A DNA stretch of 64,000 nt from Oleisolibacter albus (lineage in GTDB: Bacteria; Pseudomonadota; Alphaproteobacteria; Azospirillales; Azospirillaceae): assembly GCF_003336875.1 (NCBI RefSeq), contig NZ_QGNJ01000018.1, positions 1 through 64,000 of the forward strand, given 5' to 3'. A model generated the notes under the pieces. The model was not told the DNA's origin, ran no database searches, and saw only the letters and a list, made by a program, of their open reading frames with translations. A program made the position numbers and the translations under genes. Below, in pieces: positions 24,935 through 32,641 of this stretch. Positions within the stretch are counted from its first letter, which is position 1. Every line of letters begins with the position of its first letter.

Positions 24935-25957
24935 CTATGACGCCGATGCAGCCACCGCCGATGCAGTCACCGCCGATCGCGCCGCCGTCGAGTCCCGCAG
25001 GACGCAGCGGCCGCTGAGCACCACGGTGCGGACGGCGGCGTCGGGCTGGTGCAGCCGGTCGAACAGCAGCTGCATGGCCTGGCGCCCCATCTCTTCCGTC
25101 GGCTGCTCGATGACGGTCAGGCCCGGATCGACCAGACCGGTCCAGGGTTCGTTGTCGAAGCCGGCCAGGGCCAGATCGGCGGGGATGCGCAGCCCCAGCC
25201 CGCGCGCGACCCGCACCGCCCCGGCCAGCAACAGGCTGTTGCTGGTGACCAGCGCCTCCGGCCGGTCCGCCTGCCCCAGCCAGTCCCGCACCGCCGGCTC
25301 CGACACTTCCGCCTGGGGCGGCACGAACCGGACGGCGGGCGTCAGCCCGTGGCGGGCCATGGCCGCCAGATACCCCTCCTGCCGTTCCAGGCCGGTGCTG
25401 CTGGTGGCACCGAACAGGCCGCCGATGCGGCGATAACCGCGTTCGACCAGATGGTCGACCAGAGCCTGGGCCGCGCCACGATTGTCCAACACCACGGCAT
25501 CGAACAGACCGGCCGGGCCGGTGCGGTCGATCAGCACCGCCGGCACGTCCACCGGCTGCCGCCGCAGGGTGTCGGCGCCGACACGGGTGGGGGCGAAGAT
25601 CAGGCCGGTGACCCGCTCCTCCTGCATCAGGCGCAGATACATGGCCTCCCGTGCCGGGTCCTCGTCGGTGTTGCAGAGGATGACCCGCATGCCGGCGTCA
25701 TAGGCCACCGTTTCCACCGCCCGCGCCACCGAGGTGAAAAAGGGGTTGCGGATATCGGCCACCACCAGTCCAATGGTCTGGCTGTGCTGTGAGCGCAGCC
25801 GGCGGGCGGAAAGATTCGGGCGGTAGCCGGTGGCCCGGATGGCCGCCTCCACCTGTTCGCGCAGCGCCGCACTGACCGGGCCGTTGCCCAGAACGCGCGA
25901 CACGGTGGCCGGCGATACCCCGGCGGCACGGGCGACATCCTTGATGCTGACGGTCAT
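24935..25957 (-). CDS. fruR: LacI-family fructose operon repressor (FruR-like)
   Basis: This 340-residue repressor has an N-terminal HTH, SIKDVARAAGVSPATVSRVLGNG, with the hinge YRPNLSARRLRSQHSQTIGLVV. A periplasmic-binding-protein-like effector domain follows to the end. It is divergent from fruBKA, and two palindromes of the LacI type (GGAAAACGTTTCC and ACTGAAAACGTTTTCAGT) lie between them, which makes it the obvious regulator. By analogy with Cra/FruR the inducer would be fructose 1-phosphate or fructose 1,6-bisphosphate. The C-terminal 20 residues are Ala/Ser/Val-rich and probably disordered. Confidence 0.88.
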   Translation of the reverse strand: MTVSIKDVARAAGVSPATVSRVLGNGPVSAALREQVEAAIRATGYRPNLSARRLRSQHSQTIGLVVADIRNPFFTSVARAVETVAYDAGMRVILCNTDEDPAREAMYLRLMQEERVTGLIFAPTRVGADTLRRQPVDVPAVLIDRTGPAGLFDAVVLDNRGAAQALVDHLVERGYRRIGGLFGATSSTGLERQEGYLAAMARHGLTPAVRFVPPQAEVSEPAVRDWLGQADRPEALVTSNSLLLAGAVRVARGLGLRIPADLALAGFDNEPWTGLVDPGLTVIEQPTEEMGRQAMQLLFDRLHQPDAAVRTVVLSGRCVLRDSTAARSAVTASAVAASAS

Positions 25958-25984
25958 GGGCGGGCAATCATGGGCAGGGGTCCA

Positions 25985-25997
25985 GGAAAACGTTTCC
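25985..25997. promoter_or_regulatory. FruR-like operator 1 (near fruR)
   Basis: GGAAAACGTTTCC, a near-perfect palindrome centred on ACGT, is 28 bp upstream of the fruR start. It probably mediates autoregulation and, together with operator 2, a possible repression loop. Confidence 0.6.
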
Positions 25998-26094
25998 AGC
26001 AGCCTTGACGGCTCCTTTCACCACCTTCCTCCAGCTTTCATGCCGGTTGCAAGCCTCCCTTGCTGATAGATTGCCGCAGGTTCCGAAAAAAACT

Positions 26095-26123
26095 TTGACA
26101 GGAAGACTGAAAACGTTTTCAGT
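26095..26123 (+). promoter_or_regulatory. fruBKA promoter with FruR-like operator 2
   Basis: A consensus TTGACA (26095-26100) is followed by the perfect 18-bp palindrome ACTGAAAACGTTTTCAGT (26106-26123), which covers the spacer and the expected -10 position. Bound repressor would block RNA polymerase directly. The start codon of fruB is 35 bp downstream. Confidence 0.75.
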
Positions 26124-26158
26124 TCCTTCAACAAGAGACTGTCCGGGAGACGTCTGCC

Positions 26159-28675
26159 ATGTGCGCCGCTGCAGCCAGCGACCTGCTGACCCGAGAGCTG
26201 ATCCGCCTGCGGGTCACCCCGACCGATAAAGAGGACGCCATCCGTCAGGCGGCCCAGATGCTGATTGCCGGCGGCTGTGTCGAGCCCGGCTATGAAGACA
26301 GCATGCGCCGCCGCGAAGCCGTGGCCAACACCTTCCTGGGCCATGGCGTCGTCATCCCCCACGGCCTCGGCGAGGATCGCGGCCTGGTCCGCCGCAACGG
26401 CATCGCCGTGCTGCAGGTGCCAGACGGGCTGGAATGGAACCCCGGCCAGGTGGCCCGGCTGGTGGTGGCCATCGCCGCCCAGTCCGACGCCCACATCACC
26501 CTGCTGCGCCGTCTGACCCGCCTGCTGCAGGACGACGCCACACTGGAGCAGCTGTTCACCACCGACGACCCCGACCGACTGATCGCCGCCCTGACCGAGG
26601 ATGGCAGCGCCGCCCCGGCGCCGGGCACGCCGGCCGGTGATCTGGCCCAGCGCTTCGACTGGACCGTGGACTATCCGGCCGGGCTGCATGCCCGCCCGGC
26701 CTCGGCCTGGGTCGAGGCCGCGCGCGGCTTCTCCGCCCGCATCCGCCTGCGCCACGGCGACCAGGCGGCGGACGCCAAGAATCTGGTGTCGCTGCTGCAG
26801 CTGGGCCTGCGCGCCGGCGATGTGGTCACCCTGTCCGCCGAGGGCAGCGATGCCGCCGCAGCCCTGGCCAAGCTGAAGACGGTCATGACCGGGCTGTCGG
26901 CCCAGGAACAGCGGGACGCGGCCCTGGCCGCCCAGCGCAGCAAGCCGGCCGCGGGCGGCTGGTCGCCCCCCGGCGCGCCGGTGGCCATCGCCGGCATCGG
27001 CGCGGCACCGGGCGTCGCCATCGGCACCGTCCGCGTGCTGACACCGGCGGAAACGCGGGTGCCGGACCATCCCGTGCCTCTGACCGAGGGGGGCGTCCAG
27101 CTGGATCAGGCGCTGACGGCCACGCGGCTGCAGCTGAAGGCCCTGGCCGACGACACCGCGCGCCGGCTGGGTCCGTCGGAGGCCGGGATCTTCAAGGCCC
27201 AGGCCGAGCTGCTGAACGATACCGACCTGATCACCCTGGCCTGTCAGCTGATGGTCGAGGGCCACGGCGTCGCCTGGTCCTGGAACGAAAGCATCGAGCG
27301 CATGGCGGCCCAGCTCTCGGCCCTGGGCAACCCGGTGCTGGCGGCGCGCGCCGCCGATCTGCGCGATGTGGGGCGCCGGGTCCTGGCCCAGATCGACCCG
27401 AGCCTGCGCAGCGGCGGATTGCAGGACCTGCCGGACGAGCCGACCATCCTGGTGGCGACCGACCTGTCGCCGTCGGATACGGCGGCGCTGGACCTGTCGC
27501 GCGTGGTCGGGCTGGCCACGGCGCAGGGCGGCCCGACCTCGCACACCGCCATCCTGGCGCGCACGCTGGGCCTGCCGGCCCTGGTGGCCGGCGGGGCGGC
27601 CCTGCTGGACCTGGAGAACGGGACGCCTGCCATCCTGGACGGCCAGGGCGGCCGCCTCTATCCCGGCCCGACCGCGGAGGCCGTGACCGCTGCCCGGCGC
27701 TGGGTCGAGGAGCAGCAGCAGGTCCGCGCCCGCGAGGCGGAGCAGCGCAGCCTGCCGGCGCGCACGGCCGATGGTCATACGGTCGCCATCGGCGCCAACA
27801 TCAACCTGCCGGATCAGGCGGCCTTCGCCCTGTCGCAGGGCGCCGAGGGCGTCGGGCTGATGCGCACCGAGTTCCTGTTCCTGGAGCGGGGCGAAACGCC
27901 GGACGAGGATGAGCAGTACGCCACCTATGGCGCCATGCTGCACGCCCTGGACGGACGCCCGCTGATCGTGCGGGCGCTCGACATCGGCGGCGACAAGCAG
28001 GTGGCGCATCTGAACCTGCCGCAGGAGCAGAACCCGTTCCTGGGCGTGCGCGGCGCCCGCCTGCTGCTGCGGCGCAACGACCTGCTGGAGCCGCAGCTGC
28101 GCGCCCTCTACCGCACCGCCCGCGATGTCGGTGGCGAGCTGTCGATCATGTTCCCCATGATCACCTCGGTCCCGGAGGTGCTGGCCCTGCGTGCGACCTG
28201 CGAGCGCATCCGCACCGAGCTGGGGGCGCCGGCCGTGCCGCTGGGCATCATGATCGAGGTGCCCGCGGCCGCCATCCAGGCCGACATCCTGGCCCGGCAT
28301 GTGGATTTCTTCTCCATCGGCACCAACGACCTGACCCAGTACGCCCTGGCCATCGACCGGCAGAATCCGGAGCTGGCGCCGGAGGCGGACAGCCTGCACC
28401 CGGCCGTGCTGCGCCTGATCCGGCAGACCGTGGACGGCGCCGCCCGCCACCAGCGCTGGGTCGGCGTCTGCGGCGGCATCGCCGGCGATCCGTTCGGCGC
28501 GGCCCTGCTGACCGGCCTGGGTGTGCAAGAGCTGTCGATGACGCCGCGCGACGTGCCGGCGGTGAAGGCGCGGCTGCGCGGCGCCGATCTGGCCACGTTG
28601 CAGGATCTGGCCCGGCGCGCCCTGGAGCTGGAAACCGCCGCCGACGTGCGCGCCCTGGATGGAGCGACCCCATGA
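26159..28675 (+). CDS. fruB: Fructose PTS multiphosphoryl transfer protein (EIIA-HPr-EI)
   Basis: This 838-residue cytoplasmic fusion carries the whole soluble phosphorelay from phosphoenolpyruvate to FruA. EIIA-Fru occupies residues about 5-150, with His68 in VVIPHGLGED. HPr occupies about 167-255, with His177 in YPAGLHARPAS. Enzyme I occupies about 280-838, with the phospho-His462 in GGPTSHTAILAR, GVGLMRTEFLF, and the PEP-site GVCGGIAGDP. Such fusions make the fructose PTS independent of general EI and HPr. It overlaps fruK by 4 bp (ATGA). Confidence 0.95.
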   Translation: MCAAAASDLLTRELIRLRVTPTDKEDAIRQAAQMLIAGGCVEPGYEDSMRRREAVANTFLGHGVVIPHGLGEDRGLVRRNGIAVLQVPDGLEWNPGQVARLVVAIAAQSDAHITLLRRLTRLLQDDATLEQLFTTDDPDRLIAALTEDGSAAPAPGTPAGDLAQRFDWTVDYPAGLHARPASAWVEAARGFSARIRLRHGDQAADAKNLVSLLQLGLRAGDVVTLSAEGSDAAAALAKLKTVMTGLSAQEQRDAALAAQRSKPAAGGWSPPGAPVAIAGIGAAPGVAIGTVRVLTPAETRVPDHPVPLTEGGVQLDQALTATRLQLKALADDTARRLGPSEAGIFKAQAELLNDTDLITLACQLMVEGHGVAWSWNESIERMAAQLSALGNPVLAARAADLRDVGRRVLAQIDPSLRSGGLQDLPDEPTILVATDLSPSDTAALDLSRVVGLATAQGGPTSHTAILARTLGLPALVAGGAALLDLENGTPAILDGQGGRLYPGPTAEAVTAARRWVEEQQQVRAREAEQRSLPARTADGHTVAIGANINLPDQAAFALSQGAEGVGLMRTEFLFLERGETPDEDEQYATYGAMLHALDGRPLIVRALDIGGDKQVAHLNLPQEQNPFLGVRGARLLLRRNDLLEPQLRALYRTARDVGGELSIMFPMITSVPEVLALRATCERIRTELGAPAVPLGIMIEVPAAAIQADILARHVDFFSIGTNDLTQYALAIDRQNPELAPEADSLHPAVLRLIRQTVDGAARHQRWVGVCGGIAGDPFGAALLTGLGVQELSMTPRDVPAVKARLRGADLATLQDLARRALELETAADVRALDGATP

Positions 28676-29649
28676 CCCGCGCCGTCGTCACCCTGACCCT
28701 GAACCCGGCCATCGACCAGACCATCAGCCTGGAGCGGCTGACGCACGGCAGCGTGAACCGGGCACTGGGCGTGCAGCAGAATGCCGGCGGCAAGGGCGTC
28801 AACGTCGCCAGCTGTCTGGCCGACTGGGGTGTGCCCGTCGTCGCCACCGGCGTCCTGGGCGCAGACAATGCGGGTCCGTTCGAGGCCCTGTTCGCCGCCA
28901 AAGGCATCGGCGACCGCTTCCTGCGCCAGGGCGGCAGCACCCGCACCAACATCAAGCTGGTGGACGCCGATGGCACCACCACCGACATCAACCTGCCCGG
29001 CCTGACGCTGGACGACGCCACCCTGGACACGCTGCGGCGGCAGATGGCCGCCCTCACGGCACCCGACAGCCTGGTGGTGCTGGCCGGCAGCCTTCCGGCC
29101 GGGGTGGCGGACGGGATCTATGCCGAGCTGGTGGCGGCACTGGCCGCCGCCGGTGCGCGGGTGGTGCTGGATGCCAGCGGGCAGCCCCTGGCCACGGCCC
29201 TGGCCGCCCCCACGCTGCCGACCTGCGTCAAACCCAACCGGCACGAGCTGGAGGCCTGGATCGGCCGGCCGCTGACCGGCCGCGCCGACCTGCTGGATGC
29301 CGCCGCCCGCCTGCGCGCACGGGGCATCGGGCTGGTGGTGGTCTCGCTGGGCGCGGGCGGCGCCCTGTTCCTGACCGGGGCCGGAGCGGTGCATGCCGGC
29401 CTGCCGCCGACGCAGGCCCCCAGCACCGTCGGCGCCGGTGACGCCATGGTGGCGGGTCTGGTGGCCGGGCTGGGCGCCGGCCTGTCCCTGCCGGACACGG
29501 CGCGGCTGGCCACGGCCTTCGCCGCCGGCAAGCTGGGGCGGATCGGTCCGCACCTGCCGGACAAGCCGCGGCTGCTGGCGCTGGCCGGCCAGGTCACCGT
29601 GACCGATGCGAAACTCTGGGCGGCCGGTGCCGCCGACGTCGAGGCGTGA
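28672..29649 (+). CDS. fruK: 1-phosphofructokinase
   Basis: This 325-residue PfkB-family kinase phosphorylates fructose 1-phosphate, the product of FruA transport, to fructose 1,6-bisphosphate. The N-terminus [13 protein letters not shown] and the Gly-rich [17 protein letters not shown] are typical of FruK. The C-terminal catalytic motif is [17 protein letters not shown], with the base Asp in GAGD. It is translationally coupled to fruB (ATGA overlap) and followed 32 bp later by fruA. Its product feeds the class II aldolase encoded upstream. Confidence 0.96.
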   Translation: MTRAVVTLTLNPAIDQTISLERLTHGSVNRALGVQQNAGGKGVNVASCLADWGVPVVATGVLGADNAGPFEALFAAKGIGDRFLRQGGSTRTNIKLVDADGTTTDINLPGLTLDDATLDTLRRQMAALTAPDSLVVLAGSLPAGVADGIYAELVAALAAAGARVVLDASGQPLATALAAPTLPTCVKPNRHELEAWIGRPLTGRADLLDAAARLRARGIGLVVVSLGAGGALFLTGAGAVHAGLPPTQAPSTVGAGDAMVAGLVAGLGAGLSLPDTARLATAFAAGKLGRIGPHLPDKPRLLALAGQVTVTDAKLWAAGAADVEA

Positions 29650-29681
29650 AGAACAGGGACCTGACCCTGCGGGAGGAAGCA

Positions 29682-31466
29682 ATGACAGATGTGGTGGCGG
29701 TCATCGGCGCCGGCGAATACAGCACCCAGGGGGTGCTGGCGGCGGAAGCCCTGCGCAAGGCCGCGAAACAGCGCGGAATCGGCATCGCCGTCGAGGTCCG
29801 CCTCGACCAGGGCGTGCTGGGAGAGGTCAACGCGGCCGACATCCCGCCGTCGGCCCGCATCCTGCTGGTCGGCAGCTCCACGGGGACAGCCAGCAGCCCG
29901 CTGCCGGCCGAACGCTTCGGCGGACGGGCCCAGTTCCGGGCCTCGCTGGAACAGGTCCTGGCCGACGCCGACGCCGTGCTGGCAAGGACGCTGGGTCCCG
30001 CCGCCGGGACCGCTGCCCCCCCGGCCACGGCCCAAGGAACGGCACAGGAGCCAGCCGGGGATGCGCCGCTGCGCATCGTCGCCATCACCTCCTGCCCCAC
30101 CGGCATCGCCCATACCTTCATGGCGGCCGAGGGTCTGCAACAGGCGGCCCGGGCCCTGGGCCATGATATCCGGGTGGAGACCCAGGGGTCCGTCGGTGCC
30201 CGCGACACGCTGACCCCGGCAGAGATCGCGGCTGCCGATCTGGTGATCATCGCCGCCGACACCCAGGTCGATCTGGCCCGCTTCGGCGGCAAGCGCGTGT
30301 TCCTCAGCGGCACCAAGCCCGCCATCAATGACGGCAAGGCGCTGATCCGGCGGGCCGAGACCGAGGCACAGCCGCATGGCACCGCCCCGGCTGCGGCTGC
30401 CGCTGCGGCTGGGAGCGCGGCCAAGCCGGCCCGCGGCGAGCGCACCGGCCCCTACAAGCATCTGATGACCGGCGTGTCCTTCATGCTGCCCTTCGTGGTG
30501 GCGGGCGGCCTGCTGATCGCCGTGGCCTTCGCCCTGGGCGGCATCTACGCCTATGACGACGCCCACAAGGGCACCCTGGCCTATGCCCTGTTCCAGATCG
30601 GGGCCAAGGGCGGCTTCGCCCTGATGATCCCGGCCCTGGCCGGCTATATCGCCTTCTCCATCGCCGACCGGCCGGGCATCGCCCCCGGCATGATCGGCGG
30701 CATGGTGGCGGCCAATCTCAGTTCCGGCTTCCTGGGCGGCATCGCCGCCGGCTTCATCGCCGGCTATGGCGTCGCCTTCCTGAACCGCACGATCCAGTTG
30801 CCACGCACGCTGGAAGGCCTGAAGCCGGTGCTGATCCTGCCGGTGCTGGGCACGCTGCTGACGGGCCTGCTGATGACCTATGTGGTCGGCGTGCCCGTGG
30901 CCGAGCTGCTGACCGCCCTGACCACCTGGCTGAAGAGCATGCAGGGCAGCAGCGCCATCCTGCTGGGCCTGCTGATCGGCGCCATGATGGCCTTCGACAT
31001 GGGCGGCCCGGTGAACAAGGCGGCCTATGCCTTCTCCACCGGCCTGATCGCCAGCCAGGTCTATACCCCCATGGCCGCGGCCATGGTGGCCGGCATGACC
31101 CCGCCGCTGGGGCTGGCGCTGGCCACCCGGCTGTTCGCCAAGCACTTCACCCCGGAGGAGCGTGAGGCCGGCAATGCCGCCGCCGTGCTGGGCCTGGCCT
31201 TCGTCACCGAAGGCGCCATCCCCTTCGCCGCCCGCGACCCGCTGCGGGTGATCCCGGCCCTGGTCGCCGGCTCCGCCGTGGCCGGTGCCATCTCCATGGC
31301 CGTCGCCGCCGAGCTCAAGGTTCCCCATGGCGGCATCTTCGTGCTGCCCATCCCCAATGCCGTCACCCATCTGGGCGGCTATGTGGCGGCGCTGGTGGCC
31401 GGAACGGTGGTGACGGCCCTGGTGCTGCGGCTGCTGATGCGCCCGGTGGCACGCCCGGCGGCATGA
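29682..31466 (+). CDS. fruA: Fructose PTS permease EIIB'BC
   Basis: This 594-residue membrane permease phosphorylates fructose during uptake. Residues 1-105 are a degenerate IIB' domain lacking the phospho-Cys. IIB follows with Cys138 in [15 protein letters not shown], then an Ala-rich linker and the IIC membrane domain from about 250 with some nine or ten helices. IIC begins [21 protein letters not shown] and includes [14 protein letters not shown] near the end. I start it at the ATG at 29682, which has GGGAGGAAG upstream, rather than a GTG 36 bp earlier. It is the last gene of fruBKA, and a hairpin follows. Confidence 0.95.
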   Translation: MTDVVAVIGAGEYSTQGVLAAEALRKAAKQRGIGIAVEVRLDQGVLGEVNAADIPPSARILLVGSSTGTASSPLPAERFGGRAQFRASLEQVLADADAVLARTLGPAAGTAAPPATAQGTAQEPAGDAPLRIVAITSCPTGIAHTFMAAEGLQQAARALGHDIRVETQGSVGARDTLTPAEIAAADLVIIAADTQVDLARFGGKRVFLSGTKPAINDGKALIRRAETEAQPHGTAPAAAAAAAGSAAKPARGERTGPYKHLMTGVSFMLPFVVAGGLLIAVAFALGGIYAYDDAHKGTLAYALFQIGAKGGFALMIPALAGYIAFSIADRPGIAPGMIGGMVAANLSSGFLGGIAAGFIAGYGVAFLNRTIQLPRTLEGLKPVLILPVLGTLLTGLLMTYVVGVPVAELLTALTTWLKSMQGSSAILLGLLIGAMMAFDMGGPVNKAAYAFSTGLIASQVYTPMAAAMVAGMTPPLGLALATRLFAKHFTPEEREAGNAAAVLGLAFVTEGAIPFAARDPLRVIPALVAGSAVAGAISMAVAAELKVPHGGIFVLPIPNAVTHLGGYVAALVAGTVVTALVLRLLMRPVARPAA

Positions 31467-31529
31467 CCGCACCGACGGCCGCGGCAGACACCTGACCCCG
31501 ACTGTCGTCCAATCTTCATTTGACGGAGA

Positions 31530-31561
31530 CATGGCGCGGAGGGCATTCCCCCCGCGCCATG
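31530..31561 (+). terminator. Hairpin downstream of fruA
   Basis: CATGGCGCGG (31530-31539) pairs perfectly with CCGCGCCATG (31552-31561) around a 12-nt loop that can itself close through GGG/CCC. It is 64 nt after the fruA stop and no T-tract follows. Confidence 0.55.
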
Positions 31562-31741
31562 CGATATTCGACCAACCTCCCCACCGACATGTCCGCCCCG
31601 GACCGGCCCCGCACGCCCGGGACCCGCCGACACCGCCAGGGTGCATTTGCGCGCAGCCCCCTCCACCCGGCGCACATTGCTTGCAATTGACGGCAACCGC
31701 TGGTCAACTTCGGATCACGACCCACCGGAAGCACCTGTCGG

Positions 31742-32590
31742 ATGAGTAGAGACGGCGCCACGCGAGAGATCGGCCATCTGGGGCAGAGCGCCACCGGACG
31801 TTTCGGGCATGGCCTGGCGCAGCGGTCGGTGAATCAGTCCCTGGACGGGCCACGCATCGGCCGCCGCGCCCTGTTGGCCGGCGGCGGCGCTTTGGCGGCC
31901 GCGGCGGCACTGGGGTTGACGGGGCGCTATCTGGGGCGCGAACGGCATGAAACGGCCAGGGGCGAGGTGCGGCACCTGTCCCTGCCCGATGGATCGTTGG
32001 TCACGCTGAACACGGACAGCGCCCTCAGCGTCCAGTTCGGGGAGACGGAACGCCTGATCGATCTCAACCGCGGCGAGGCCCTGTTCACCGTGGCGCGCCA
32101 GACCCGGCCTTTCATCGTCACGGCGGGATCGACACATATCCACTGCCTGGACAGCGCTTTCGCCGTCCGCCATCTCAGCCCGCAGGTGGACATCCTTGTC
32201 ACCGCCGGCGCTGTGCGCACCTGGGAAGCCGGTCTGATCGGGACGACACCACCGACCCTGGTTCAGTCTGGACAGCATCTCTCCCGTCAGGCGGGACAGG
32301 CGCCGGCCGTGGCCCCGCTGCCGGCCCACGAGGCCGAGCGGCGGCTGGCCTGGCGCACCGGCATGATCATCCTGGAGGGGGAGAGCCTCGGCAGCGCCGC
32401 CAGCGATTTCAACCGTTACAACCGGCGGCGACTGGTCGTGTCCGACCCGGCCCTGGCCCGCGAAAAGGTGTTCGGCGCCTTCCGGGCCGAGGACCCCGAA
32501 GCCTTCGCCCGCGCAGCCGCCATCGCTTTGGGCGCGCCCCTGACCCTGAGCGAACGGGAAATCCGCATCGGCTATGACCGCCGCACCTAG
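31742..32590 (+). CDS. FecR-like regulator, apparently without its sigma-binding domain
   Basis: This 282-residue protein has the FecR core: a membrane helix (about residues 40-62, RRALLAGGGALAAAAALGL) and the periplasmic domain GEVRHLSLPDGSLVTLNTDSALSVQF ... RGEALFTVA ... FIVTAGSTHIHCLDSAFAVR. It ends with a secretin/TonB short-N-like segment (DFNRYNRRRLVVSDPAL). FecR proteins relay a signal from a TonB receptor to an ECF sigma factor. Here the usual N-terminal DUF4880 segment is not visible, and no sigma factor gene is adjacent. No good ribosome site precedes the ATG. It is 51 bp upstream of the TonB receptor gene, its presumed partner. Confidence 0.8.
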   Translation: MSRDGATREIGHLGQSATGRFGHGLAQRSVNQSLDGPRIGRRALLAGGGALAAAAALGLTGRYLGRERHETARGEVRHLSLPDGSLVTLNTDSALSVQFGETERLIDLNRGEALFTVARQTRPFIVTAGSTHIHCLDSAFAVRHLSPQVDILVTAGAVRTWEAGLIGTTPPTLVQSGQHLSRQAGQAPAVAPLPAHEAERRLAWRTGMIILEGESLGSAASDFNRYNRRRLVVSDPALAREKVFGAFRAEDPEAFARAAAIALGAPLTLSEREIRIGYDRRT

Positions 32591-32641
32591 GCGCACCGCT
32601 CTGCCGCGCCCCCGCGTCAGCCCCCGGACCTGAGCCGGACC

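Noticed and set aside
26018-28528. 836-codon minus-strand frame opposite fruB.
   Set aside because: It is the antisense shadow of the EIIA-HPr-EI fusion and would cover both FruR operators.
31531-31749. 72-codon plus-strand frame after fruA, considered as a small gene or fecI remnant.
   Set aside because: It contains the fruA hairpin, is Pro/His-rich without sigma-factor motifs, and ends in the start of the FecR-like gene.
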